A stretch of 64,000 nucleotides of DNA, taken from the NCBI RefSeq assembly GCF_001613365.1, contig NZ_BDCF01000005.1:62001-126000 (forward strand). The letters run 5' to 3'. The position numbers and the translations under genes are program-made. This DNA comes from Nocardia xishanensis NBRC 101358. GTDB taxonomy: Bacteria > Actinomycetota > Actinomycetes > Mycobacteriales > Mycobacteriaceae. The notes under the pieces are model-generated. The model did not search any database. It saw only the letters and a list, made by a program, of their open reading frames with translations, and was not told the origin of the DNA. Below, piece after piece: positions 19,762-28,872 of this stretch; the first letter of the stretch is position 1, and each line of letters begins with the position of its first letter.

Positions 19762-22212
19762 TCACAGCCTCGCGGCGGGGGCGCCGCGGCGCCGTGGGCG
19801 CATCTGGTAGAGGCGGTACCAGGCCAGCGCGAGGAAGACGATTCCCAAGCCGGCGACGACTCCCATATCGACGAACCAGGTTCCGATGGTGTGTTTCCAC
19901 AGCGGGTCGGCCGCGCCGTCGTGTGGCGACAGGGTGTCGAGGTCGAGGGTGGCGGCTCCCGCGGCGAATCCCCACCGGGACGGCGAGATATAGGACAGCT
20001 GCTCCAGGAAGGGTGTGCCGGGTAGCCGCACCAGCCCGCCGGTGAGCACGAGTTGTGCCATCGACAGCACGATCAGCAGCGGCAGTGTCTTCTCCGAGGT
20101 GTTGACCGAGACCGACACCAGCAAGCCCAATGCCAGCGACGTGATGCCGAGCAGCGCCATCGCCAGGATCAGTTCGACTTCGACCGAGGTGAACAGTCCT
20201 TTGGGCGGCATGTCCACGCCGATGGTGCCGATCAAGACCAACACCGCCGCCTGAACGGTGGTGATCACCCCGAGCACCAGCATCTTCGACATCAGATAGA
20301 CGCCCGCCGACAAGCCCGCGGCGCGTTCTCTTCGGTAGATCGTCTGCTCCTTGACGATCTCGCGGATCGAGTTGCCGGTGCCGACGAAGCATGCGGCGAA
20401 CGCCAAGATCATCAGCTTGGTCGGCGCGTCGATGTTGGTTCCCGGCTCTCCGGCGAACCCCTGGCCCGGCGGCACCGCGGCGATCAAGCCGCCCAGCAGG
20501 ATCGGCATCACGCCGAGCAGCGCCAGATAGCTTCGATCCGAGGCGATGACCGCCAAGTAGCGCCTGCACAACGTGCTGAGCTGGCTCAGCTTGGACTGCG
20601 GCGCGGGCGGCGGCTCGGGCGGCCGCACCTGCGCTGGGCCGACCTCATCGGTCAGTCCGACCGCGACGTACTGCTGGAAGTACGCCGAATCCCGGAACTC
20701 ACCGGCCCAGTCGCGGTCCTCCTCGCGGTCGAAAGCCTGGAACACCTCGGCCCAGCTGCGCTGCCCGAAGTGCCGCAAACCCGCCGCGGGCGGACCGTAG
20801 TAGGCCAGCCTGCCGCCGGGCACCAGCACCAGCAGGCGGTCGCAGGCGTCGAGATTGGCCACGCTGTGCGTCACGACGATGACGGTCCGCCCGTCGTGCG
20901 CCAGCTCGGACAGCATCTCCATGACGGTCTTGTCCAGGCCGGGGTCGAGACCGGAGGTCGGTTCGTCGAGGAACAACAGCGACGGTTTGGTCAGCAACTC
21001 CAGCGCGACGTTCACGCGTTTGCGTTGCCCGCCCGAGAGCCGATCGATGCGGGTCTCGGCGTGCTGCGCCAAGCCGAGTTCCTCGAGCACCTCGTCGACC
21101 CGCTGCTCGCGCTCCTCCTTGCGTGTGTCGCCGGGGAACCGCAGTTCGGCCGCGTAGAGCAGGGCCCGCCGGGTCTGTAGCTGGTTGTGCAGGATGTCCT
21201 CCTGCGGGACCAGTCCGATCCGGTGCCGGAGCTCGTCGTAATTGGTGTACAGGTCGCGTCCGTCGTAGCGGACCGTCCCCTCCGTCGCGGGTCGCAATCC
21301 GGTGACCGCGCCGAGCAGCGTCGACTTGCCCGCTCCGGAAGGCCCGATGACGCCGACGAGCGAGCGATGCGGGATCGGGAAGCTCACCCCGTCGAGCAGT
21401 ACCTTTCCGTCCGCTATCCGCACGATGAGGTTCTGCACCGAGACCGACACGTCACCGGTGTCGACGGACTCGCGCAGTTCGTCGCCGACCAGCCGGAACG
21501 TGGTGTGCCCCAAGCCGATCAGATCGGATTCGGTGAGGTCGGTGATTTCGGCCCGGTGGCCGTTGACGTAGGTGCCGTTGTGGCTGTCGAGGTCGACGAT
21601 CCGGTATTTGCCTTCGCCGATCACCTGCAATTCGGCGTGATGGCGGGAGACCATGAGGTCGGGCACGACGATGTCGTTGTCGGCGGCCCGGCCGATCCGC
21701 ATGGTGTCCGACGTGATCCTGACTACCGCGCCGGGATGGGCCGCCGGAGCCATCGCTCGGGAAACCGGCCGGAGGCTCTGGTGGGACTTCGTGACCGTCG
21801 GTTCGTCGTCCAGCTGGTAGCCGGGATCGGGGACGACCATCGTGTCGCCACCGCCGTCGCCACCGGGAACGTAGATGGGTGGCGCCTCCACCCAGCAGGT
21901 CAGCTCCTCGCCGTCCTTGGCATGGCCGAGCTGGAACGTCTCGTCGTGATCGATCACCATTCGTTCGACGCGGTGACCGTCGAAGAAAGTGCCGTTGAGG
22001 CTGCCGGCGTCCTCGATTTCCCAACCGTCCGAGCCTCGCTCCAGAACGGCGTGCACCGAAGAGACGCGGGGATCGGATACGACAATGTCGGCGGTCGGAT
22101 CGCGACCGACATTATATGCGCCCCCGGCGCGTAGCCGATAGACGCGTTCCCTGGTCTGCACCACCAGAACCGGTGCTTCGGGAAATTCGATGGAGGACCG
22201 TTCATCCGCCAT
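19762..22212 (-). CDS. FHA-domain ABC exporter of the Rv1747 type
   Basis: 816 residues. Two FHA domains lie at about 15-105 (VGRDPTADIVVSDPRVSSVHA) and 180-260 (IGRAADNDIVVPDLMVSRHHAEL). An ABC ATPase follows at about 280-500 (GPSGAGKST, LSGGQRKRVN, LLFLDEPTSGLD). The end is an ABC-2 membrane domain with about six helices (560-810). In M. tuberculosis, Rv1747 is controlled by Ser/Thr kinase phosphorylation that its FHA domains read, and it has been linked to export of phosphatidylinositol mannosides. The linker with its TVTKSH segment could be a phosphorylation site. ATG 22212 starts the protein at MADERSS. Confidence 0.9.
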   Translation of the reverse strand: MADERSSIEFPEAPVLVVQTRERVYRLRAGGAYNVGRDPTADIVVSDPRVSSVHAVLERGSDGWEIEDAGSLNGTFFDGHRVERMVIDHDETFQLGHAKDGEELTCWVEAPPIYVPGGDGGGDTMVVPDPGYQLDDEPTVTKSHQSLRPVSRAMAPAAHPGAVVRITSDTMRIGRAADNDIVVPDLMVSRHHAELQVIGEGKYRIVDLDSHNGTYVNGHRAEITDLTESDLIGLGHTTFRLVGDELRESVDTGDVSVSVQNLIVRIADGKVLLDGVSFPIPHRSLVGVIGPSGAGKSTLLGAVTGLRPATEGTVRYDGRDLYTNYDELRHRIGLVPQEDILHNQLQTRRALLYAAELRFPGDTRKEEREQRVDEVLEELGLAQHAETRIDRLSGGQRKRVNVALELLTKPSLLFLDEPTSGLDPGLDKTVMEMLSELAHDGRTVIVVTHSVANLDACDRLLVLVPGGRLAYYGPPAAGLRHFGQRSWAEVFQAFDREEDRDWAGEFRDSAYFQQYVAVGLTDEVGPAQVRPPEPPPAPQSKLSQLSTLCRRYLAVIASDRSYLALLGVMPILLGGLIAAVPPGQGFAGEPGTNIDAPTKLMILAFAACFVGTGNSIREIVKEQTIYRRERAAGLSAGVYLMSKMLVLGVITTVQAAVLVLIGTIGVDMPPKGLFTSVEVELILAMALLGITSLALGLLVSVSVNTSEKTLPLLIVLSMAQLVLTGGLVRLPGTPFLEQLSYISPSRWGFAAGAATLDLDTLSPHDGAADPLWKHTIGTWFVDMGVVAGLGIVFLALAWYRLYQMRPRRRGAPAARL

Positions 22213-22768
22213 GAAGGGAGTATACGACCGACACGTGCTGTCGCCGCAAGGGTCGGGAGATCCCGAGCTCACTGCCTCCGGCCTTGCGCGACCTCCCGCT
22301 TCACCCGAGTTAAACCGCTTTGACCAGCGCAAACGGAACATCTCACGCGACCGCCGGAACCGGGCGGTCGGCACCTCGAGCAAGCCGCCGACCGCGTCGG
22401 TCGAGGGAAGCGCGGGGTACTTCGCAATTCGAATTCGGTGTCGGCGACCTGATCTTCACATTCGAAGTTCTGCGCGAATGATTCGAATTTCGACAATTCG
22501 ATCGGAGAACGTCTTCGACGAAATCTCGACACGCGAAGCCGCCGTGGCGTTGAAATAGGAGTCGCTTCGCGCCGATCGAAGCGCGGATCCCCTGGCGAGC
22601 CACTTTCTTCGCGACATCGCGCGCGTCCGGATGGGTCAGCACGTGCTGATCAGCGGCGCGTCCGGAAGCATCGGGACCGATCGCCTCGTCGCGACAAGCC
22701 GGAAACGGTGGGCCGGCGGAGCGAATCTCGTTGGGCATCCACCGATTCGGCTGCGGTGACGGCGGCGA
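22213..22768. other. 556-base gap without a supported gene
   Basis: No convincing coding frame is seen. The part at 22420-22510 is clearly richer in A and T than its surroundings and holds three TTCGAA palindromes (22428, 22461, 22482), the first inside AATTCGAATT. A perfect 14-bp palindrome TCAGCACGTGCTGA lies at 22636-22649. The gap must contain the promoter of the FHA-ABC exporter and may hold a small RNA or regulator sites. Confidence 0.5.
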
Positions 22769-23686
22769 TCAGTCCGGGTGGACGACCATGACCGGGCAGT
22801 GGGAGTGCTGGACGAGGTGGTTGCTGGTCGAGCCGAGCAGCATGCCGCGGAATCCGCCGCGACCGCGGCTGCCGACGACGACCAGTTGCGCGGTCTTGGA
22901 CCATTCGACGAGTTGCTTGCGGGCGCCGGACAAGTGGACCCGGCGGGTGACCGTGACGGTGGGGTACTTCTCCTGCCAGCCCGCCAGCCGTTCCGCGAGC
23001 AACGCGTGTTCGGCGGTTTCCAGTTCGGCGATCGGAATCTCGAGGTAGCTGGTCCCGGCGAACCGTCCCTCCGACAGGTCGCTCCAGGCGTGCACCACGA
23101 CCAGTTCGGCGTCGCGCGCACACGCTTCGTCGAACGCGGCTTCGATCGCGGGTTCGCCGACCGGGCTGCCGTCCACGCCGACGACCACGGGGCCGCTGCC
23201 GCGGAGCCGCTTGTTGTCGTCGTCGCGGGCGACCACGATGCGCCCCTTGCCTTGACTGGCCACCGCCAGCAAGGTCGAGCCCAGATGGGCGAAGGACCCC
23301 ACTCCCGGCGTGGCGCCGAGGACGACCAGCCGCGCTGTCGAGGACAGATCGATGAGCAACTCGGCGGGGTTGCGCTCGGACAGTTCGGTGACGATCTCGA
23401 GATCCGGGTGGATCTCGCGAGCGGTTCGGTGCGCGCTGTCGAGGGTCTGGCGTCCGTGGTCGCGGAGGGTTTCGATGACCGAGGGCACCAGCACGTCGTA
23501 GGCACCCAGCACTGCTTGGGTGGCACCGATGTCGTAGCCGTGGACGACGATCAGACGACGTCCGCGATCGGCCGCGGTCCGGGCGGCCCACGCCACGGCG
23601 TGCGAGCCGGCGGCCGAGCCGTCGGTTCCGGCCACCACCGCTCCCGAGGCCAGGTCGCGTAGTTCGTCACGAGGAGAGGTGGTCAT
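22769..23686 (-). CDS. Universal stress protein, tandem domains
   Basis: 305 residues with two Usp domains (about 10-150 and 160-300). Each has the nucleotide-binding GxxG-(9x)-G(S/T) pattern, clearest in VVGSRGRGGFRGMLLGSTSNHL near the C-terminus. Tandem Usp proteins of this type (Rv2623, Rv1996, Rv2005c) belong to the DosR regulon of M. tuberculosis; Rv2623 binds ATP and promotes dormancy. The ATG at 23686 follows GAAAGG. A DosR-like box lies 128 bases upstream. Confidence 0.9.
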   Translation of the reverse strand: MTTSPRDELRDLASGAVVAGTDGSAAGSHAVAWAARTAADRGRRLIVVHGYDIGATQAVLGAYDVLVPSVIETLRDHGRQTLDSAHRTAREIHPDLEIVTELSERNPAELLIDLSSTARLVVLGATPGVGSFAHLGSTLLAVASQGKGRIVVARDDDNKRLRGSGPVVVGVDGSPVGEPAIEAAFDEACARDAELVVVHAWSDLSEGRFAGTSYLEIPIAELETAEHALLAERLAGWQEKYPTVTVTRRVHLSGARKQLVEWSKTAQLVVVGSRGRGGFRGMLLGSTSNHLVQHSHCPVMVVHPD

Positions 23687-23813
23687 TGCTGCTGCCTTTC
23701 GGTCATGCTCACTGGCGATGTGACCCGCACACGGCGGGTAATGCTCGGGCCGCCGCGGAAGCACCGCCGATGGCCGCGACATCAGTATCGATCGCGCCGA
23801 ATCGGTGAACCCA

Positions 23814-23827
23814 GGGCCGATGGGCCC
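23814..23827. promoter_or_regulatory. DosR-like box GGGCC-GATG-GGCCC
   Basis: A perfect 5-4-5 palindrome with the spacing of the mycobacterial DosR site, in the gap upstream of the universal stress protein gene starting at 23686. It differs from the core consensus by C for A in the third-to-last arm positions, and GGGCC is common in high-GC DNA. Confidence 0.4.
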
Positions 23828-23888
23828 CGACCGAAAGGCTCAACGGCCCAACCGCGCTGGAACCACGGCTGGATTCGGCGCCCCGGTT

Positions 23889-24431
23889 TCAGTCGGCGAT
23901 CGGCTCTCGATCGCCGACGACGACGATGAGCTCGGCCCGTCGTGCGGAGATCGACCTGATCCGGTGTGGAGTGGTCGCGGCGAAATAAAGGCTGTCGCCC
24001 GCGTGCAGCACGATGTGTTCACCCGGGACCGCGATCTCGACGCTGCCGCTGTGCACGAAGACGAACTCGTCGCCTGAGTGTTCCAGGTATTTCGTGTCCG
24101 GCTCGGTGGTCGGCCGAACTACGAACGGCTGCATGGTCTTTCGGGCCACGTTGGTGGCGATGGCGAGGTAGTGCGCGGCCGGCGCCTTCGGCTCGTCCAT
24201 GCGCTCGGCGGCGCGATCCACCTGCATCAACGTGGGATCGGGATCTTCGGAGAACAGTTGTCCCACATCGGTGTTCAGCGCGCGGGCGATCTTCAAGGCC
24301 ACGGCGATGGACGGGGTGCTCAGTCCGCGTTCGATTTTGGACAGGTAGCTCTTGGTCAGCCCGGTCCGCTCCGCGAGCGCGTCCAGCGTCAGGTCGGCGC
24401 GCTTGCGGTGCGCCCTGAGATACGCGGCCAC
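23889..24431 (-). CDS. XRE-cupin transcriptional regulator
   Basis: 180 residues. The N-terminal helix-turn-helix (about 5-60: LDALAERTGLTKSYLSKIERG) is joined to a C-terminal cupin (about 100-175: HSGDEFVFVHSGSVEIAVPGE), the usual small-molecule sensor of this class. The GTG at 24431 is chosen because AAAGGAG precedes it by 5 bases; a GTG at 24458 would add 9 residues. It is divergent from a two-aldolase operon, across a gap with an obvious palindrome, so it probably senses that pathway's substrate. Confidence 0.85.
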   Translation of the reverse strand: MAAYLRAHRKRADLTLDALAERTGLTKSYLSKIERGLSTPSIAVALKIARALNTDVGQLFSEDPDPTLMQVDRAAERMDEPKAPAAHYLAIATNVARKTMQPFVVRPTTEPDTKYLEHSGDEFVFVHSGSVEIAVPGEHIVLHAGDSLYFAATTPHRIRSISARRAELIVVVGDREPIAD

Positions 24432-24482
24432 CGGTCTCCTTTCGCTGGTGACGGTCACAACAGGACACAAGACTAGCGCGAT

Positions 24483-24495
24483 GACACAAAGTGTC
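24483..24495. promoter_or_regulatory. Candidate operator GACAC-AAA-GTGTC
   Basis: A perfect 5-3-5 palindrome between the XRE-cupin gene and the aldolase operon. Further GGACACAA and GGTGTC half-sites occur within 25 bases on either side (24463-24470 and 24508-24513), suggesting cooperative binding. Confidence 0.55.
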
Positions 24496-24532
24496 CTATC
24501 GTCAACAGGTGTCTTCGATAAGGAGGTAGTCG

Positions 24533-25333
24533 ATGGCCACCACCATGAACCTCGGAAAGTCCGAGCTGATGACCATGGCGACCAGGTCCATGCAGACCGA
24601 ACTGTCGCCCGGCGACTGGAACGACCGCCAGAAAATCGCCCTGACCTGCCGCGCGCTCTACGACGCGGGGCACGACTCCGGGCTCGCGGGGCAGATCTCC
24701 GCGCGCGGCACGGAACCAGGCACCTTCCTCACCCAGCGGCTCGGTCTCGGTTTCGACGAGATCACCGAGGCCAACCTGCTGCTGGTCGACGAGGATCTGA
24801 CCGTGCTGGAAGGCGCGGGAATGGCGAATCCGGCCAACCGTTTCCACAGCTGGATCTATCGCGCGCGCCCGGATGTCAACTGCATCGTGCACACCCACCC
24901 GCTGCACTGCGCGGCGCTGTCCATGCTCGAAGTGCCGCTACAGGTTTCGCAGATGGACATCGCCCCGCTCTACGACGACTGCGCCTTCCTGCCGGACTGG
25001 CCCGGCGTGCCGGTCGGCAACGAGGAAGGCGAGATCATCTCCGCCGCCCTGGGCGACAAGCGGGCGATTCTGCTCGCTCACCACGGCCAGCTCGTCGTGG
25101 GGGCGACGATCGAGGAAGCCTGCTCGCTGGCGCACCTCATCGAACGCGCGGCGCGGCTGCAACTGCTCGCGATGGCCGCGGGCGAGATCAAGCCGCTGCC
25201 GCCGCGCCTGGCCAGGGAGGCGCACGACTGGACGCTCACGCCGCGGCGCAGCCAAGCCAACTTCGCCTACTACGCGCGCAAAGCGCTGCGCAACCACCCC
25301 GACGCCATCGAAACCCCAGGAGCCACCGCATGA
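24533..25333 (+). CDS. Class II aldolase/adducin family protein
   Basis: 266 residues with the zinc-binding histidines of the family: H120 and H122 in IVHTHPLHC and the HHG in ILLAHHGQLVVG. Members act as L-fuculose- or ribulose-phosphate aldolases, epimerases or decarboxylases, usually on sugar-like or hydroxy-keto acids. A very strong site AAGGAGG lies at 24520-24526. Its stop overlaps the start of a DapA-type aldolase gene, so the two enzymes probably act in sequence on one substrate, which I cannot name. Confidence 0.85.
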   Translation: MATTMNLGKSELMTMATRSMQTELSPGDWNDRQKIALTCRALYDAGHDSGLAGQISARGTEPGTFLTQRLGLGFDEITEANLLLVDEDLTVLEGAGMANPANRFHSWIYRARPDVNCIVHTHPLHCAALSMLEVPLQVSQMDIAPLYDDCAFLPDWPGVPVGNEEGEIISAALGDKRAILLAHHGQLVVGATIEEACSLAHLIERAARLQLLAMAAGEIKPLPPRLAREAHDWTLTPRRSQANFAYYARKALRNHPDAIETPGATA

Positions 25334-26214
25334 CTCACACCATCGAAGGAATCGTCGCCTACCCCGTCACGCCGTTCGACGCGTCCGGGCGAGTCGACAC
25401 ATCGGCGCTGGCGCGACTGCTCGACCGGATGATCGAGGCGGGTGTGGACGCGATCGCACCGCTCGGCAGCACCGGCGAAAGCGCCTACCTCGACGAACGC
25501 GAATGGCAGCAGGTCGCCGCCGCCTCCGTCGAACACGCCGGGGGCCGGGTGCCGACGGTGGTCGGCGTCTCGGACCTGACCACCGCGGCCACCGCGCGCC
25601 GCGCCCAGTTCGCCGAGCGGGCCGGCGCCGCCGCGGCGATGGTGCTGCCCATCTCGTACTGGCCGCTCACCCAAGCCGAGCTGCGCGCGCATTTCACCGC
25701 CGTGGCGGAATCGACCGCGCTGCCGGTGATGGTCTACAACAACCCGGCCACCACCGGTATCGACATGACCCCGGAGTTCCTGGTCGAGCTCGTGCACGAG
25801 GTGCCGAACATCGCCATGATCAAGGAATCCAGCGGCGACATCGGGCGCATGCATCGGATCGTCGAACTCGGCGGCGGCCGGGTGCCGTTCTTCAACGGCA
25901 GCAATCCGCTGGCATTGCGCGCGTTCGCCGCGGGCGCGGCCGGATGGTGCACCGCCGCGCCATGTCTGGTGCCGGAACGGGTGGTGGAGTTCTGGCGACT
26001 GCTGCGGGCGGGGGAGGACGACCGCGCCGCCGCGATCTTCGGCAAGCTCGAACCGTTGCTGACCGCGCTCGTCAGCCGCGGTCTGCCGACGACGGTGAAG
26101 TCCGCGCTGCGTTCGACGGGCTTGGATGCCGGTGACCCGCGCATGCCCCTGCTCCCGTTGGAGGCCGAACGCACACGCGAACTCGATGCGCTCGTCGCCG
26201 CGGTGAACGGCTGA
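25330..26214 (+). CDS. DapA/NanA family aldolase (class I)
   Basis: 294 residues forming a TIM barrel. The Schiff-base lysine is K165 in IAMIKESSGD; the YNNP motif carries the proton-relay tyrosine; GSTGESAYL is the carboxylate-binding loop. These features define the dihydrodipicolinate synthase superfamily, which also includes catabolic pyruvate-releasing aldolases. The pairing with a class II aldolase and an XRE-cupin regulator argues for catabolism rather than lysine synthesis. The ATG overlaps the upstream stop by four bases. Confidence 0.88.
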   Translation: MTHTIEGIVAYPVTPFDASGRVDTSALARLLDRMIEAGVDAIAPLGSTGESAYLDEREWQQVAAASVEHAGGRVPTVVGVSDLTTAATARRAQFAERAGAAAAMVLPISYWPLTQAELRAHFTAVAESTALPVMVYNNPATTGIDMTPEFLVELVHEVPNIAMIKESSGDIGRMHRIVELGGGRVPFFNGSNPLALRAFAAGAAGWCTAAPCLVPERVVEFWRLLRAGEDDRAAAIFGKLEPLLTALVSRGLPTTVKSALRSTGLDAGDPRMPLLPLEAERTRELDALVAAVNG

Positions 26215-26221
26215 CTCGGCA

Positions 26222-26249
26222 GCTCGCCGGGGCCGTCGCCGGGGCGAGC
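26222..26249 (+). terminator. Hairpin after the aldolase operon
   Basis: A 7-bp perfect stem, GCTCGCC at 26222-26228 and GGCGAGC at 26243-26249, eight bases after the DapA-family stop. No T run follows. Confidence 0.4.
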
Positions 26250-26310
26250 GCTCGGCGGCGTGTGGCCTGGGCATTCCGATCGACCCATGCCCCGGGGAGC
26301 CTGCTGCTGG

Positions 26311-27651
26311 TCAGGGGCAGCGGTCGAGGAGCCGGTCGATCGTGGTGGTGATGGTGTCGGCGAGCAGGTCGAGGTCGGGCGTGGTGTCGTAGTCGCCGGT
26401 GATGCCGAAGCCGAGGTGGTCGCGGTAGCTCAGGACGGCGATGGAGGTGCGCAGCCGCATCGCGATCGGTGCGTAGGGCAGGATTTCGAGGACTTCGCGC
26501 CCGCGCATTCGCAGAGTGCGGGCCGGGCCGGGCACATTGGTGGCCAGCCCGGCGATGCTGTGCTGCGGGAACCGCAACGCGGTGCGCACCGCCCATGCCA
26601 AAGGTGCGAACGGCACCCATCGGGCCAGCGACAGGATCGAATTCGCCGCGCCCGCTTCGCCACTGGCCTTGTGCTCGCTCATGCGCGCGTGGACGGAGCG
26701 CAATTGGTCAACGGGGTCGTCGAGCTGGATCGGCAGCTGCGGCAGCATCGCCGAGACCCGGTTGTCGAGCATCCCGTCGGCGCCGGTCGCGCGCACCGAC
26801 ACGGGAGCCAGGATGCGCACCGTCTCGGTGTCCGGTTCCTCGTTGCGGGCGAGCAGCATCGCGCGGAACGCGGCGGTCACGGCGGCGAGGGCGACGTCGT
26901 TGACCGTCACGTCGAAGGCGGCGCCGATCCGTTTGACCTGCGCCAGCGATACCCGAGCGACGGTGTAGCGGCGTTGGCGTCCGATCGGCCCCGTCAGCGA
27001 CGACCCGCTTTCCGGCACGATCGCGTTCCACGCCAGCGGCGCCGCCGCGCGCACGGTGCGCAGCAGTGCGCCCGGGGCCTGAATGGGCAGCCGCAATCCG
27101 TCGGCGAGCATCGTTCGCCAATCCCAGCCGCCGTCACCGCCACCGTCCGGCTCGTGGTGACTCGTCGGGATCGGAGTGTCGGGGTTCGGGTCGCACAGGC
27201 GCCGGAACAGCGAAATGCCCGAGACGCCGTCGAGCATGCTGTGGTGCGCGGTGATGATCAGCGCCCATCGGTCGTCGGCCAGGTGCTCGACGATGGTGCA
27301 GTGCCACAGCGGGTAGTCACGGTCGAGGCGTTGCTCCATCACGGTCGCCACCATCTCCCACAGCATCCGCTCGTCGCACGGTTGCGGCAGCGCCGCCCAG
27401 CGCAGGTGATGCCCGAGATCGAAATGCGGGTCGTCGACCCACTGCGGGGCGCTCAGATCCCAGCGCGCCCGTCGCAGTTTCTGGTGCAGTCGCGGGTTGA
27501 CGCCGATTCGCTCGGCCATGTGAGCACTGAATTCCGCGCGCGTGCCGGGATTTCCGTCGAGAATCGCCACCGCGCCGATACCCGCGTTGACGTGTTGATC
27601 GCTGTCTTCGAGTTCCATGAATCCCGAATCCAACGGACCGAGTTCACCCAT
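26311..27651 (-). CDS. Wax ester synthase/diacylglycerol acyltransferase (Tgs1-like)
   Basis: 446 residues. It has the family active-site motif HHSMLDG with H136, H137 and D141. It opens MGELGPLDSGFMELEDSD, like Tgs1 of M. tuberculosis, and its paralogue at 45862 shares that opening. The enzyme moves acyl groups from acyl-CoA onto diacylglycerol or alcohols, building storage lipid at the inner membrane. Tgs1 is DosR-induced and drives fat storage in dormancy. Two tandem DosR-like boxes lie 116-143 bases upstream of the ATG. Confidence 0.92.
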   Translation of the reverse strand: MGELGPLDSGFMELEDSDQHVNAGIGAVAILDGNPGTRAEFSAHMAERIGVNPRLHQKLRRARWDLSAPQWVDDPHFDLGHHLRWAALPQPCDERMLWEMVATVMEQRLDRDYPLWHCTIVEHLADDRWALIITAHHSMLDGVSGISLFRRLCDPNPDTPIPTSHHEPDGGGDGGWDWRTMLADGLRLPIQAPGALLRTVRAAAPLAWNAIVPESGSSLTGPIGRQRRYTVARVSLAQVKRIGAAFDVTVNDVALAAVTAAFRAMLLARNEEPDTETVRILAPVSVRATGADGMLDNRVSAMLPQLPIQLDDPVDQLRSVHARMSEHKASGEAGAANSILSLARWVPFAPLAWAVRTALRFPQHSIAGLATNVPGPARTLRMRGREVLEILPYAPIAMRLRTSIAVLSYRDHLGFGITGDYDTTPDLDLLADTITTTIDRLLDRCP

Positions 27652-27766
27652 CCGATCATCCTATTTCGATTCGACTCCTGATTGTTCACGAACGGCGTAC
27701 CCGATCGGCGCGATTCACACCGGACGCGGTCCAGGTCGCTGTGATCGGGCGCGCAGGCGAGCATGT

Positions 27767-27794
27767 GTGACCTTGGGCCTCGGACTTCGGGCCG
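27767..27794. promoter_or_regulatory. Two adjoining DosR-like boxes
   Basis: GTGAC-CTTG-GGCCT (27767-27780) directly abuts CGGAC-TTCG-GGCCG (27781-27794). Each matches about 7 of the 10 arm positions of GGGAC-N4-GTCCC. They lie in the 303-base gap between the Tgs1-like gene (start 27651) and the ABC exporter (start 27955). Apart from these boxes I see nothing in the gap. Confidence 0.45.
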
Positions 27795-27954
27795 ATGTCC
27801 TCCTCTCTGGTAGTTACCCGGACCGCACGCTGGTATCAGCGCTCGCCGGACGGCGAGACGCGAGCGGAGGAACCGTGGACGTGGCCGAAAATCTCTCGCC
27901 GACTCCGCGGAAGAGCGGGCATCCGGCATCGATGCGACCGGAAGGGGTATCGCG

Positions 27955-28872
27955 ATGACCGGCGACGCCGCCATTTTCATCGCAGGCCTGACGAAGACGT
28001 TCGGCGCGGCCAAAGCCCTCGACGGCTTGGACCTGACCGTGCGCACCGGCGAGATTCACGGATTCCTGGGTCCGAACGGTGCGGGCAAGACGACGACGAT
28101 CCGGATTCTGCTCGGCCTGCTGCGCGCGGACTCCGGGACGGCGCGCATGCTCGGCGGCGATCCGTGGGCCGACGCGGTCGCGCTGCACGCGCGGCTGGCC
28201 TATGTGCCCGGCGAGGTCATCCTGTGGCCCGGGATCACCGGTGGCGAGGTCATCGACTTGATGGGGCGATTGCGCGGCGGCCTCGACCGGCGGCGGCGTG
28301 ATGAACTGCTGGACAGGTTCGACCTCGATCCCCGGCAGAAGGCGCGAGTGTACTCCAAAGGCAACCGGCAGAAGGTCGCGCTCGTCGCGGCTCTGGCCTC
28401 GGACGCGGAACTGCTGCTGCTCGACGAACCGACCGTCGGCCTGGACCCGCTGAAGGAGGCCGAGTTCCAGCGCTGCATCGCCGAGGCGAAGGACGAGGGC
28501 AGGACCGTGCTGCTGTCCAGCCACATACTCGCCGAGGTGGAGGCGTTGTGCGACCGGGTGAGCATCATCAGGAGCGGGCGCACGGTGGAGACCGGCACTC
28601 TGTCCGAGCTCCGGCATTTGACCCGCACCACCATCACCGTCGAAACCGCCAGGCCCGCAATGGATCTGGAGACGGTAGCGGGTGTGCACGATCTCGTTCG
28701 CGACGGCACGCGCGCCGAGTTCGCGATAGACGCCGCTCACCTCGACACAGTGATGCGCATGCTCGCCGATCTGGGCGTGCGCAGTCTCACCAGCGCACCA
28801 CCTACCGTGGAGGACATCTTCTTGCGGCACTACGGCCCCACCGCGGTGGAGGCAGGACAGGACAGCTCGTGA
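27955..28872 (+). CDS. ABC exporter ATPase subunit (drug-resistance type)
   Basis: 305 residues. Walker A is GPNGAGKTT, the signature region is [11 protein letters not shown] (degenerate, as in DrrA-like exporters), and Walker B is [12 protein letters not shown]. The C-terminal 80 residues form the extra domain of the daunorubicin/CcmA group. GAAGGGG lies 8 bases before the ATG. The stop overlaps the permease start (GTGA), so the two form one transporter. The substrate is unknown; lipid or drug export are both possible. Confidence 0.9.
   Translation: MTGDAAIFIAGLTKTFGAAKALDGLDLTVRTGEIHGFLGPNGAGKTTTIRILLGLLRADSGTARMLGGDPWADAVALHARLAYVPGEVILWPGITGGEVIDLMGRLRGGLDRRRRDELLDRFDLDPRQKARVYSKGNRQKVALVAALASDAELLLLDEPTVGLDPLKEAEFQRCIAEAKDEGRTVLLSSHILAEVEALCDRVSIIRSGRTVETGTLSELRHLTRTTITVETARPAMDLETVAGVHDLVRDGTRAEFAIDAAHLDTVMRMLADLGVRSLTSAPPTVEDIFLRHYGPTAVEAGQDSS

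Noticed and set aside
22636..22649. 14-bp palindrome as a phage attachment site or origin element
   Set aside because: No tRNA, integrase or repeated copy is near, so no such role can be supported.
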